Shown: one piece after another, positions 7,543-16,370 of the stretch | Numbering within the stretch: position 1 is the first letter of the stretch | Layout of the letters: every line of letters starts with the position of its first letter | From: Litoribacter populi | GTDB taxonomy: Bacteria; Bacteroidota; Bacteroidia; Cytophagales; Cyclobacteriaceae | NCBI RefSeq assembly: GCF_007483685.1 | Contig: NZ_VMKN01000001.1 | Span: forward strand, 2,854,442-2,918,441 | DNA length: 64,000 nucleotides | Direction of reading: 5' to 3' | Program-made: the position numbers and the translations under genes | The notes under the pieces: model-generated | What the model saw: only the letters and a program-made list of their open reading frames with translations | The model's database searches: none | Told to the model about the DNA's origin: nothing

Positions 7543-8562
7543 TTAAGAATTAAGGATGGCCAATTGGGAATCATCCTTGCCAATATAACTTTGCTCCATA
7601 AGTCCATATTTGTTGCGGTAATCAATGGGGGAAAGCCCAGCATATTTCCGAAACACATCCCGGAAGGTTTTCGCATCAGAATAGCCCACATCATACATGA
7701 CTTCATTAATTGTCTTGCGGGATTTTTCAAGTTCCCTTTTAGCTTGCTCTACCCTGGTACGTTGTAGGTACTCTATCATAGTATTGCCGGTGGCTTGTTT
7801 AAACCTTCGCTCCATCGTCCTTCTTCCGATGTTGAATTTCGTGCTGAGATTCTCTATATTTATTTTATCACGAAAGTTGCTCTCCACATAAGTTTGAATG
7901 CTTATAATGGATTCGTCATGGTGGTCTTTTTGCCCCGAAAAAATAATGAACTCTGATTGGGAAGTCCTACCCATATCTATTTGAAAGATTTTTGAGCAGT
8001 AAATTGCCGCTTCCCTATTAATAAATTTTTCGATGGCATATAATATTAGGTTGGCAGAGGAGAAAGCTCCTCCCCCTGTATAGATTCCATTGTCATCAGT
8101 CAAAAGTTTGTCCGGCATGAGTTTAACCTGTGGAAAAAGTTTTTGAAACTGTGCCGCTGCTTTCCAATGGGTCACACATTTCCTTCCATTAAGCAGACCG
8201 GTACCGCCAAGGATAAAGGCGCCTAAGCACAGAGACATAACTTCGGCCCCCTCATCAAATCTCTGCCTGATCCAGGGAAAAAATTCCTTGTTTGCCGATA
8301 ATGATTCCGGGATGTCATCTTGAACGGGGGGAATAATAATTAGGTCTGTTTTTTTGACTTGATCAATAGTCCTGTCGGCTTTGATGCGATAAAGTCCCTT
8401 TTGAAGTTCAATTTCAGGTTCTATCCCCACAAGCTGGATCTTAAAACCGTCCGGCTGACCATTCATGCTGAGATAAGTATTGGCTTCCATCAAACCGTTA
8501 CGGGCATTTTCCATACTGCCCAAGTTTACGTGATGTAAAAGTAGAATAGATACGGTTTTCAT
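7543..8562 (-). CDS. GlxA-type transcriptional regulator (DJ-1/PfpI plus AraC HTH)
   Basis: 339 residues. The N-terminal half (about 1-190) is a DJ-1/PfpI-like sensing domain with the nucleophile-elbow-like segment MSLCLGAFILGG, placing a cysteine at residue 112. The C-terminal part (about 225-325) is an AraC-type double helix-turn-helix with INIENLSTKFNIGRRTMERRF and DVGYSDAKTFRDVFRKYAG followed by SPIDYRNKY. Such proteins are DNA-binding activators or repressors that respond to a small metabolite. It lies 125 bp upstream of the DUF1801/SRPBCC/VOC group on the same strand, so it may control that group (inference). Confidence 0.92.
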   Translation of the reverse strand: MKTVSILLLHHVNLGSMENARNGLMEANTYLSMNGQPDGFKIQLVGIEPEIELQKGLYRIKADRTIDQVKKTDLIIIPPVQDDIPESLSANKEFFPWIRQRFDEGAEVMSLCLGAFILGGTGLLNGRKCVTHWKAAAQFQKLFPQVKLMPDKLLTDDNGIYTGGGAFSSANLILYAIEKFINREAAIYCSKIFQIDMGRTSQSEFIIFSGQKDHHDESIISIQTYVESNFRDKINIENLSTKFNIGRRTMERRFKQATGNTMIEYLQRTRVEQAKRELEKSRKTINEVMYDVGYSDAKTFRDVFRKYAGLSPIDYRNKYGLMEQSYIGKDDSQLAILNS

Positions 8563-8712
8563 ATCAAAGGTGATTATGTCCTCAAATTATTGGCAGCTAA
8601 CCGATTGGCTCCCCATGAATAAAGTTACATTTTTAAATTGAGGAAGAAAATAGATGGTAGAATTGGAGACGTAAGGAATGAAAAGGTGAGAAACTTGGCA
8701 AAATTGGCATTT

Positions 8713-8739
8713 AAAAGAAAAGCCCCCATCTGGAGGCTT
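8713..8739 (-). terminator. Intrinsic terminator after the PRC-barrel gene
   Basis: On the minus strand the stem AAGCCTCC/GGGGGCTT with loop AGAT (8720-8739) is followed by a T-rich run (complement of AAAAGAAAA). It lies just downstream of the gene ending at 8759 and separates it from the GlxA-type regulator. Confidence 0.75.
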
Positions 8740-8758
8740 TGGATTAGATAAGTAGGTT

Positions 8759-9280
8759 TTACTTTGGTCGATTTTGAAAACCTTTTCGTTTATAGAAATT
8801 TTCAGTATCCTTACTTTCCGTTGATGAACCTTCGGATGTCTCTGCCGGCAAGTAGGTTTCGTATACCTGCACTTCATATTGGCGATCTATATTTTTCCCT
8901 TTGGTATAGCGCTTGGTTTTCACGAAGGTATCATACCCCACTTCATGGGAAAGCACCTTCTTGTTATCTTCATCAATTGCTACAATACCAATGGGGATAA
9001 TCAGATGCCTCTCCCCGTCTTTGTTGATAAAGCCATGAGCACCTTCTTGGTTGGAAATCTCATCGCCTTTAAAGCCTTCATCTATGAGGGCTTGATCCAC
9101 TTCCACATCCAGGTACACGACCTTTTCTGCTTCTTTATTTACCAAGAGCCCCTCCACCTTGCCGATGGTTCGCTTTTGTGGATCAATAACCTCCCAACCT
9201 CTTACATCGCTGTAATCTGAGGCTACTTTATAATCTGATAAATCATCCAAATAAAATAAATTCTTTTTGTCGTCTGCCAT
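8759..9280 (-). CDS. PRC-barrel domain protein
   Basis: 173 residues from the ATG at 9280, chosen over the ATG three codons upstream because MADDKKNLFYLDDL is a natural N-terminus. A PRC-barrel fold covers about residues 20-130, with SDVRGWEVIDPQKRTIGKVEGLLVN and KVVYLDVEVD, then HLIIPIGIVAIDEDNKKV. The C-terminal tail (YLPAETSEGSSTESK) is polar and probably disordered. PRC-barrel proteins are soluble adaptors, often stress-induced in this phylum. The gene for a membrane-anchored acidic protein ends 19 bp upstream on the same strand, and a hairpin terminator follows, so the pair is probably a two-gene transcription unit. Confidence 0.85.
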   Translation of the reverse strand: MADDKKNLFYLDDLSDYKVASDYSDVRGWEVIDPQKRTIGKVEGLLVNKEAEKVVYLDVEVDQALIDEGFKGDEISNQEGAHGFINKDGERHLIIPIGIVAIDEDNKKVLSHEVGYDTFVKTKRYTKGKNIDRQYEVQVYETYLPAETSEGSSTESKDTENFYKRKGFQNRPK

Positions 9281-9299
9281 AATTTCCAAAGTCTAGCTA

Positions 9300-9914
9300 T
9301 TAATTGTTCATTTGTTCAAGAAGATCTGCTGCTTCATCAAAATAAGACTTCACCGCATCTCGCTGATCCAGGGTTAATTCCGCAGGATCTATCTCACTGG
9401 CGGCCTGTTTTACAGATTGGGCCTGGTTGGATAGATTAGGAAACTCCGCCTGTTGTAGGTTTTGCAGGGCATCGGCTAATTTATCGGCAGCCATCCTGAT
9501 ACGATTGGCATGGGTAGTTTCAAATGGGTCCTCCGTGATATGCTGAGCATGCTCCCGGGCCATATCCAAATCTCTATCGATGTCGTGATCCACCTCATCG
9601 GCCATAGCTTCCGTAGCATCTACCAGTCTCTTAAATGCCTCATTGGTAAATTCGTGGTCCAAACCCATCTGAGCATCCCGCTCCCTTACATAGCTGACAT
9701 AGGAGACTACTGTCTGATTTTCGATTGCTTCTCCATCTCTGCGGTCATTGTCGCCACCTGTCATTTCGGTTACCACAGGTGCATCCCCCGGATCTTCCCT
9801 TGCCCCGTTGGCATCATGAAAAAACAGGAAATAAATGATTACTCCCAGGACCAAAAGTGCGATTAATATCCAGGGCCACATGGGACTTTTTTTCTCAACT
9901 CTAATTTCTGCCAT
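9300..9914 (-). CDS. Membrane-anchored acidic helical protein, unknown function
   Basis: 204 residues from the ATG at 9914. A single N-terminal membrane helix (WPWILIALLVLGVIIYFLFF, about residues 11-30) is preceded by basic residues (RVEKKS), which suggests an inner-membrane anchor with the rest outside the cytoplasm. After a polar linker (about 32-62) the remainder is acidic, with helices such as EAFKRLVDATEAMADEVDHD, MAADKLADALQNLQQAEF and DQRDAVKSYFDEAADLLEQM. No catalytic motif is seen and I do not recognise the family. It is followed on the same strand by the PRC-barrel gene after 19 bp; a shared envelope-stress role is a guess. Confidence 0.75.
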   Translation of the reverse strand: MAEIRVEKKSPMWPWILIALLVLGVIIYFLFFHDANGAREDPGDAPVVTEMTGGDNDRRDGEAIENQTVVSYVSYVRERDAQMGLDHEFTNEAFKRLVDATEAMADEVDHDIDRDLDMAREHAQHITEDPFETTHANRIRMAADKLADALQNLQQAEFPNLSNQAQSVKQAASEIDPAELTLDQRDAVKSYFDEAADLLEQMNN

Positions 9915-10294
9915 GATCAAATGCTTTTTGGTTAGAAATATACTCGTTGTACGAAGTGTAAGAAGAATTTAACCTTCTTACCCATGATAAGTAAATTAAA
10001 CAAACCCTCTGCCATTAACCCATAAAACACTCTAGTTGAGTTAGATATCGACAAACTGGAAAGATAAGTGGCAAAAACCCCATAATTTAGAGTGTCTAAA
10101 ATGGGTCTAATAAACCTTTTCTCGGAAAAATATGCACGAGATGGGGCCAAATGGTATCAATTAGTACCATCAGTATGGGCGCTTTTTTCAAACTTAGCTA
10201 ATCAAGTCAGAGACTCCAAAACTCAGTGACGCGCAAGTCGGAGACTTGGCATCACCGGATTTAGTCCCAAAAAAAGTTATTAAGGCATCAAAAT
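9915..10294. other. Gene-free gap rich in inverted repeats
   Basis: No convincing gene. It holds the hairpin GTAAGAAG/CTTCTTAC (9958-9981, 8-bp arms). It also holds a long imperfect inverted repeat (ACCCAT and ACACTCTA at 10018-10034 against TAGAGTGT and ATGGGT at 10088-10106) and the hairpin ATGGTA/TACCAT (10151-10170). Two copies of the dispersed AAGTCGGAGACTT element lie at 10204-10256. The first hairpin would fall in the leader of the anchored-protein gene. Confidence 0.6.
10204..10256. repeat. Two tandem copies of the AAGTCGGAGACTT element
   Basis: A variant copy AAGTCAGAGACT starts at 10204 and a full copy AAGTCGGAGACTTGGCATCA starts at 10235, so the period is 31 bp. Same family as at 3763, 5561, 11975 and 13793. 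Confidence 0.75.
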
Positions 10295-10903
10295 TTATCC
10301 CCAGTTCCTTATCAGATTACTTATCCCGGTAATGATCATGTCAATTCCGATAGCGCCAAGGAAAAACCCGTTGACTCTTAGTAGAAGCTCCATGTTTTTG
10401 TCAAAAGCCTTTTGAAATCTTTTGGAAGGGATCTTATTCCGGATTTGCTTTAAACCCATTACCATGAGGAAGTTTACCAAAACGGCAATGAATAAAATGA
10501 TGGCTCCCATCCATAATTCCTCATCCACGGAAAGTAAAACGGTAAGGGAAATGGTGCCGGCACCCACCATAAATGGCAGTGCTATCTCTGAGGCTAAATC
10601 ATGCAGGTCTCCCTTAATCTGGATAAAGGCCTTTTTGCCTTGAACGATAAACATATAGGCAAAGGAAAAAAGCACCACTCCACCAAAAATCCTGAAGGAT
10701 TCAAAGTTAATACGGAAGACCTTCTGAAAAACCACATCCCCAAACACCAAAAACACCAGAAAGATTATGAAAGAAATCAGGGTAGCTTTCCAAAAAACTG
10801 TCCGGAAATCTCGATCAGAAAGATCACTCATCACCGGTTTTAAGTATAAGAAAAGGGCAAAAGGGTTCAGCATCACCAAGAAACTAAGAATCGCTGTAAT
10901 CAT
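10295..10903 (-). CDS. MarC family integral membrane protein
   Basis: 202 residues, the standard MarC/YhgN length, with six predicted membrane helices. Typical features are the opening FLVMLNPFALFLYLKPVMSD, GDVVFQKVFRINFESFRIFGG in the middle, the proline- and glycine-rich ALPFMVGAGTISLTVLL, and the C-terminal FFLGAIGIDMIITGI. The family was once tied to multiple antibiotic resistance, but that link has been withdrawn and the transported substrate is unknown. No operon partner on either side. A possible minus-strand TAnnTTTG box (complement of 11054-11061) lies 150 bp upstream. Confidence 0.92.
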   Translation of the reverse strand: MITAILSFLVMLNPFALFLYLKPVMSDLSDRDFRTVFWKATLISFIIFLVFLVFGDVVFQKVFRINFESFRIFGGVVLFSFAYMFIVQGKKAFIQIKGDLHDLASEIALPFMVGAGTISLTVLLSVDEELWMGAIILFIAVLVNFLMVMGLKQIRNKIPSKRFQKAFDKNMELLLRVNGFFLGAIGIDMIITGISNLIRNWG

Positions 10904-11086
10904 GAAAATTAGGGTGTAAGTTTGAGTTAGAAATTTGGTTGACCAGTAGGAGGACTGATTTGGCCCGCAAGTTACGAATAAATCCCTTCTTGGGAGTAAT
11001 TAATCAGTTGGCCATTGAAGCCTGTGGTCAAAATATGGTAATTTCGAGCCTTGCAAAAATAGTGCACCTCTGAAACCAATAAATCC

Positions 11087-11812
11087 ATGGTCAAGCCTCC
11101 CGAGCGACAGCATTTCCCCCTACCTGATGACCACAGCCTTTTACAGGATGAAATCACAGCTATAGAAGTTGAATTGAACAGAATTCAAAAGGATGTTCAA
11201 GAGTTTACCAGGTTGATCCACATACGTCTTGACCCTGAAATTACGAGGATCAATGAGCTGAAGGAGATTTATAAGGACTTAAAAAGGCAGAAAAAAGCAA
11301 AACGCCTTGAGCAAAAGAAAAGAGGTAAAAACTATCAGGAACCAACAGGATTGACCATTGCGGACTCCACTCCTACTGATATCAAACGAGAAGTAAACCC
11401 TCAACTCAGAAAGATCTACAAGGAGGCCATGGTGCAATTCCACCCGGACAAAATAAGCCATACCGGGGAAGATCAGGCCATTGCGCGGGCCACTGCCATC
11501 ACTAAGGAATTGAACCGAATATACCAAAACGGTGACTTAGATGAATTGGTGGACTTCTATCAGGCCATCTTAAATGGTCAGCCAGTTTTGGAAGCCGAGA
11601 TTAAATCCAAAATGCCGATTCAGGATAGGGAATATCTCATCAAAAGAAAATGGTCCTTGGAGGAACAGTTGGCAGGGTTAAAAGAAAGTTATTTATATCA
11701 GGTGCTGGTTACATATGAAAACCCGATGTTATTTATTGAGGAATTGCAGGCTCAGTTTAGGGTAAGGATTCAAGTGATGGAAAAACGGACGCGTAAAGCG
11801 GGGAGGAAATGA
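11087..11812 (+). CDS. DnaJ-like (J-domain) protein with N-terminal coiled coil
   Basis: 241 residues. The N-terminal part (about 18-85) is a charged helical region likely to form a coiled coil (LQDEITAIEVELNRIQKDVQEF). About residues 103-150 resemble a J domain: NPQLRKIYKEAMVQFHPDK, with the HPD triad at residues 119-121, then IARATAITKELNRIYQNGD. A second helical region closes the protein. The HPD loop is the part of J-proteins that stimulates DnaK. Having it in the centre rather than at the N-terminus, with no zinc or substrate-binding domain, is unusual. It is a stand-alone gene flanked by repeats. Confidence 0.7.
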   Translation: MVKPPERQHFPLPDDHSLLQDEITAIEVELNRIQKDVQEFTRLIHIRLDPEITRINELKEIYKDLKRQKKAKRLEQKKRGKNYQEPTGLTIADSTPTDIKREVNPQLRKIYKEAMVQFHPDKISHTGEDQAIARATAITKELNRIYQNGDLDELVDFYQAILNGQPVLEAEIKSKMPIQDREYLIKRKWSLEEQLAGLKESYLYQVLVTYENPMLFIEELQAQFRVRIQVMEKRTRKAGRK

Positions 11813-12155
11813 AAAGGGTCACGAAGTCGAGGAAGTTAAAAAAAAAGTAGCACCAAGTAAAAATTAGAGTCACAAAGGGGGAATTTAGTTTAAAGGATAA
11901 AAGGATTAAAGGTTTAATTTTGGAATTGCGACTTCGCCTGTCCGATGTGGTGGATGATCCATTTATTTCTTCTTGAGTTAGAGATTCAATATCATGGATG
12001 CACAAGTCGGAGACTTGGTATAACCGCCCAAAACTTTGTCAAAACCAATGTTAACCCATTAAAATTGAGTAAATTAGCAATACCAAAACAAATGGTTTAT
12101 GGGAGTAGGGAAATGACTTGTTTCTAGATTTTGGGTCTATCAAAAGCTGCTTGCT
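11813..12155. repeat. Intergenic repeats (GTCACGAAG family and AAGTCGGAGACTT pair)
   Basis: From 11815 to about 11880 lies a copy of the element GGTCACGAAGTCGAGGAAGT with TAGCACCAAGTAAAAA and GTCACAAAGGGG. It is shared with 13.6 and 16.4 kb and more loosely with 3.7 kb. Two AAGTCGGAGACTT-type units follow, starting at 11975 (variant GAGTTAGAGATTC) and 12004, with a 29-bp period. No gene is seen; the promoter of the next gene must lie in the last 100 bases. Confidence 0.65.
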
Positions 12156-13607
12156 ATGGATAGGGAAAATGAAAAGAAGTGTTACAGAATTAAAAGAAGG
12201 CAGTTTTTGAAGATATCCACTGCCGTTCCCTTTATAGGTGGGCAGTTCCTAATGGATTACATTCCTGACGACCATTTGGGTTTTCAGAGCAACAGCTCTT
12301 TCACCAAAACGACCTCAGCCATGTCCTCTTCCAAAGCCTACTCCGATTTATTGCAACATCCATTTATGAACGCCCTTTTTGGCAGACGGGCCCGCAGGTT
12401 TGGGTTGGGCATGGAAATCCCATCAGGCCCAATGGCTTACCGCTCTGATAAAGAGCCAATCCCCCTATCAGAAACCGAACAAATGCTGCTATTAGCTGCA
12501 GGAACGGGAGTTTCCGGCTGGCATTTCGGGATTCCGTATGGTCCCCAAACACCTGATTCCCATGCAGAGTTTTGCCTAAGGTTAACCGGGCGAACAGGGC
12601 CTACCGCAGCTGGGTTGGGCATTCCGGCGATGTTTTATACTGATGATAAAGGCTGTTATTGCACCAGAACAAGAGATGTAGAACCTCAGGCCATGCAGGA
12701 GTTGAAAGGTGAGGAAAATGACCTGGACCGTATTATTTCTGTGTGTCGTGAAAATACTATCCGTATAAAAGAAGGTCGGCTGGACTTACCCTCCTCCCCT
12801 CCCCATATCCTTCCCCCAAACCTGTGGTGGGCCAATAAGCCTGGATCGACGATATTTATGCCGGTGGCCGACGCTGCTGAAGAGTGCCTTGGCATCTTGG
12901 CTTTAATGATCCGACATGGGGTCATGGTGGTAGATCATGAGACTGGCAAGCCTGCCGGCAACCTACAGTCTTTTATAAATTCGGGGCTGTTGGATGTAGA
13001 AAAAAAGTTTCCCCTATCCGAATTACAGACTATCGTATCTGAAGGTGTTAGTATGGCTTTAGCTTGCAAAGGCCATAACATGGTACTTATGCTGCAGGCT
13101 ATGGGTCTTGGAGGGCTCTTTTTTGCCGGAATAGATGATATGAGCGTAATGGGAGCCCATGCTAGTAAAGGCACTGAAGGATTGGGGTTCAGGTTTACTG
13201 AAAATGACAATTGGGTCACCCCCAACCCCTTGGGATTGGAAGGTGTCTACGAGGCTCATTGCCCACCATTTTACAAGGATATGCATGCGGCGGTGGTTTC
13301 ATTTACGGAAAAGAAGTTTGGTTCGAAGGGGACCTATACATCCAAAGCTCAAGGACCTTGGCGCGAAAGTATGGACATTAAAAAGTCTGTGGAGTCCTAT
13401 AGTGAAGAATTTATTGATTGTATGACTGAGATTGCCCAGTACATTTATGATAAGTATGGAAAATTTCCTGGAATCCGAAGCACTGTGATGATGCCTTGTT
13501 TTGTACAGGCGCATCATTTGGATACCGACTTTTATGATAAATACTATAAGGATGGTGCATACTTGCAAACCCATGCTGATCATATGGCTAAATGGCATGG
13601 GGAGTGA
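12156..13607 (+). CDS. Uncharacterised Tat-type protein, remotely nitroreductase-like
   Basis: 483 residues. The N-terminus KRRQFLKISTAVPFIGG resembles a twin-arginine signal (RR at residues 14-15), so export of a folded, perhaps cofactor-bearing protein is likely. Two parts recall the nitroreductase/SagB fold. One is FMNALFGRRARRFGLGMEI leading to LSETEQMLLLAAGTGVSGW (about 68-130). The other is the helix ALACKGHNMVLMLQAMGLGG (about 300-320). Several aromatic and histidine segments (PHILPPNLWWANKPG, MMPCFVQAHHLDTDFYDKYY) suggest a buried active site. I cannot name a characterised family; a flavin oxidoreductase is a hypothesis only. It stands alone, flanked by repeats on both sides. Confidence 0.6.
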   Translation: MDRENEKKCYRIKRRQFLKISTAVPFIGGQFLMDYIPDDHLGFQSNSSFTKTTSAMSSSKAYSDLLQHPFMNALFGRRARRFGLGMEIPSGPMAYRSDKEPIPLSETEQMLLLAAGTGVSGWHFGIPYGPQTPDSHAEFCLRLTGRTGPTAAGLGIPAMFYTDDKGCYCTRTRDVEPQAMQELKGEENDLDRIISVCRENTIRIKEGRLDLPSSPPHILPPNLWWANKPGSTIFMPVADAAEECLGILALMIRHGVMVVDHETGKPAGNLQSFINSGLLDVEKKFPLSELQTIVSEGVSMALACKGHNMVLMLQAMGLGGLFFAGIDDMSVMGAHASKGTEGLGFRFTENDNWVTPNPLGLEGVYEAHCPPFYKDMHAAVVSFTEKKFGSKGTYTSKAQGPWRESMDIKKSVESYSEEFIDCMTEIAQYIYDKYGKFPGIRSTVMMPCFVQAHHLDTDFYDKYYKDGAYLQTHADHMAKWHGE

Positions 13608-13949
13608 AAATGAGGGATGTAAAGGAAAAAGGGCACAAAGTCGAGGAAGTTCAAAGGAAGTCGCACCAAGTAAATATAGGGTCACGAAGGGCACAAAGGG
13701 TGAATTTAGTTTAAAGGTTTAAAAGATTAAAGGCTTAAGAGAGACGATTTAATTGGGGGTTTGTGCGACTTGGTGGCTTTTTACTTTTTTCTTGAATCAG
13801 GGACTTGGCTTAAACTTGTAGAGGCAAAGCCTCAATTTTTAGGGTTCCAAGGCACAGCCTTGGAACAACGTCGATTCCGCACTTTTCCATAACCGGCAGG
13901 AAATTTATTTGAGGAATTGTTAACTTTTGGGAGTTAAAAAATCTCTTAC
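13608..13949. repeat. Repeat-filled intergenic region with two palindromes
   Basis: Holds another copy of the element GGCACAAAGTCGAGGAAGT / AAGTCGCACCAAGTAAAT / GGTCACGAAGGGCACAAAG (about 13620-13700) and a partial AAGTCGGAGACTT-type unit (13793). Two short palindromes follow: GAGGC-AAA-GCCTC at 13821-13833, followed by AATTTTT, and GTTCCAAGGC-ACA-GCCTTGGAAC at 13844-13866. The first could terminate plus-strand transcripts. No gene is seen. Confidence 0.7.
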
Positions 13950-16370
13950 ATGAAAAAACTGATACTTTTAAGCTTGGCCATTTTTGCCATTAACCATCTT
14001 TCTTTATCCCAAAAGGACCTTTCAGGGTTAATCCCACTCCAAACTGATGAGGACAAGGGGAAGATCCACTTGGTAATCTCGGACTTGAATAAAGAATTCC
14101 TATACGTTAACTCCCTCCCTGCCGGGATCGGATCCAACGACCTGGGCATGGACAGGGGGCAGTTGGGGAACACACGAGTGGTGGAGTTTCGAAAGGCTGG
14201 TAACAAGATTATGCTGGTTCACAAGAATCTTAACTTCCGCGCGGAAAGTGACAATGTGGATGAAAGAAAATCTGTAGAGGATGCCTTTGCGGAATCGGTG
14301 CTCTGGGGATTTGAAATCAAAGAAAATTCTGACGGGAAATACACCGTGGATGCCACTTCTTTTTTCCTGCAGGATGCCCATCAGATTGCCGAAAAACTTG
14401 GCAACCAAAACCAAGGCACCTATAAACTTGAGGCTTCAAGGAGTGCCCTAAACTTTGCCAATACCAAAAACTTTCCGAAAAACACGGAAGTGGAAACCTT
14501 TATAACAGTTACAGGTACGCCAAAGGGTAGGCATATTCGTTCAGTGACTCCTTCTCCTGAAGCGGTTACTGTGAGACAAAGACATTCTTTCATTGAACTG
14601 CCGGATAATGGTTATAAACCAAGGAAATTTGATCCGAGAGCAGGTTACTTCAGCATCAGTTACATGGATTTTGCCACACCAATCCATGAACCTATAGAAA
14701 AGCGTTTTATAGCCAGACACCGCCTAGAGAAGAAAAATCCTGAGCAGGAAGTTTCCGAACCGGTAGAACCTATCATTTACTATTTGGACAGAGGCACACC
14801 AGAACCGGTGAGAAGCGCTTTGATTGAAGGGGGAGACTGGTGGAAGGATGCATTTGAAGCGGCTGGGTTCAAAGATGCATTTCGGGTGGAACTCCTCCCA
14901 GAGGATGCCGACCCGATGGATGTGCGATACAACATGATACAGTGGGTTCACCGCTCCACGCGGGGCTGGTCCTACGGTGCGTCTGTTCGGGACCCGAGGA
15001 CAGGTGAAATCCTTAAAGGGCACGTAACTTTGGGTAGTTTGCGTGTGCGACAGGATTACCTGATCGCTCAGGGGTTAGTGCAGCCTTTTGGTGAAGGTGC
15101 TGAATATGACAGCGCCATGATAAAAATGTCCCTAGACAGGTTGCGACAGCTTTCTGCCCATGAAATAGGACATACCCTGGGGCTTTCTCACAATTATGCA
15201 GCTTCCCCAAATATGAGTTCGGTCATGGACTACCCCTACCCTCAAATCCAGATGGATGAAGATGGCAATATCGATCTAGGCAATGCCTATGACCAAGCTA
15301 TTGGCAATTGGGACAAAGTGGCCATTACTTATGGTTATGCACAGTTTGCTGAAGATGAAGATGAGGAAAAAGCTTTGAATCAAATACTTTCTGACGCGGT
15401 GGAAGAGGGATTGGAATTTATCTCTGACGTGGACGCCAGACACCCAGGAGGTAGCCATCCGAGAGCCCACCTGTGGGACAATGAAGGTAACGCAGCGACG
15501 GAACTAGAAAGACTTTTGGCTATACGAGAAAGAAAACTGAAGGAATTCGGCATGAATGCCCTGCAAGATGGCCGTCCTGTGGCGACCTTGGAGGAGGTTT
15601 TGGTGCCTTTGTACCTGATGCACCGCTACCAGGTGGAAGCCACTTCCAAACTGCTTGGAGGGGTGGATTATAGCTACCAGGTCAAAGGGGACAACCAGTC
15701 TTCACAAAAACATGTGGATGGAGAGCTCCAACGCGAGGCTTTACAGGCTATTATGACGACACTTTCACCGGAGCATTTGGTTTTGCCGGAGTCGGTTGTG
15801 GAATTGATACCGCCTAGACCTATGGGTTATGGCAGAAGCAAGGAGACCTTTTCGTCTAGAAATGCCCTGAATTTTGACCCTATCGCCCCGGCAGAGAATG
15901 TATCGAAAATGACTCTTGGTCTTGTCTTTCACCCTGCCCGTGCTAACAGGCTTCACCAACAACAACTGAAGGACAAAACGCTTCCTTCTTTTGAGGAGGT
16001 GGTTGATAAGTTTACCGAGCAGTTTTTCGTGACCGGTCTATCCGATTGGCAGGAGGAGATCAACATGGTCAATTCGAGGACTTTTGTTGAGCAGCTGATC
16101 TCCCTGGCCAAAAATGCGGAGGCCTCCCCTACTGTGCGGGCTATCACCCGGAAAAAGTTGGAGGATTTGTATCAGGGTGATTATAAGTCTAGGCAGATTT
16201 CTAAAAGAAAGTCAAGCGGAAAGTCTTATGCGTTGACTGCTCATGATAATTATTTGGCGAGCAAGATCCACCACTTTCTTACCCAGCCAGAGGAATTGGA
16301 TCCGGTGAAGGCTCTGGATATCCCTGAGGGAGCGCCGATTGGGCAGGAGGAGATGTATTGTGAGTTTTAG
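13950..16370 (+). CDS. Secreted zinc-dependent metalloprotease (DUF5117/DUF4953 type)
   Basis: 806 residues. A signal peptide (about 1-20, LILLSLAIFAINHLSLS) precedes a DUF5117-like domain (LIPLQTDEDKGKIHLVISD, EFLYVNSLPAGIGSNDLG). The catalytic domain contains SAHEIGHTLGLSHNYAAS, an HExxHxxGxxH zinc site with His404, Glu405, His408 and His414, followed by SSVMDYPYPQ, which provides the Met-turn expected of a metzincin. The C-terminal 400 residues belong to the same family architecture. Members are secreted proteases common in Bacteroidota and usually 800-900 residues, so this one looks complete. The natural substrate is unknown. No operon partner. Confidence 0.9.
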   Translation: MKKLILLSLAIFAINHLSLSQKDLSGLIPLQTDEDKGKIHLVISDLNKEFLYVNSLPAGIGSNDLGMDRGQLGNTRVVEFRKAGNKIMLVHKNLNFRAESDNVDERKSVEDAFAESVLWGFEIKENSDGKYTVDATSFFLQDAHQIAEKLGNQNQGTYKLEASRSALNFANTKNFPKNTEVETFITVTGTPKGRHIRSVTPSPEAVTVRQRHSFIELPDNGYKPRKFDPRAGYFSISYMDFATPIHEPIEKRFIARHRLEKKNPEQEVSEPVEPIIYYLDRGTPEPVRSALIEGGDWWKDAFEAAGFKDAFRVELLPEDADPMDVRYNMIQWVHRSTRGWSYGASVRDPRTGEILKGHVTLGSLRVRQDYLIAQGLVQPFGEGAEYDSAMIKMSLDRLRQLSAHEIGHTLGLSHNYAASPNMSSVMDYPYPQIQMDEDGNIDLGNAYDQAIGNWDKVAITYGYAQFAEDEDEEKALNQILSDAVEEGLEFISDVDARHPGGSHPRAHLWDNEGNAATELERLLAIRERKLKEFGMNALQDGRPVATLEEVLVPLYLMHRYQVEATSKLLGGVDYSYQVKGDNQSSQKHVDGELQREALQAIMTTLSPEHLVLPESVVELIPPRPMGYGRSKETFSSRNALNFDPIAPAENVSKMTLGLVFHPARANRLHQQQLKDKTLPSFEEVVDKFTEQFFVTGLSDWQEEINMVNSRTFVEQLISLAKNAEASPTVRAITRKKLEDLYQGDYKSRQISKRKSSGKSYALTAHDNYLASKIHHFLTQPEELDPVKALDIPEGAPIGQEEMYCEF

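Noticed and set aside
8587-8877. 96-residue minus-strand open frame
   Set aside because: It overlaps the C-terminal part of the PRC-barrel gene in another frame and includes its terminator.
9932-10150. 72-residue minus-strand open frame
   Set aside because: No recognisable composition, signal or start context. The region is made of inverted repeats and the frame is probably chance.
11945-12127. 60-residue plus-strand open frame before the Tat-type gene
   Set aside because: It runs through copies of the AAGTCGGAGACTT repeat and has no protein-like features.
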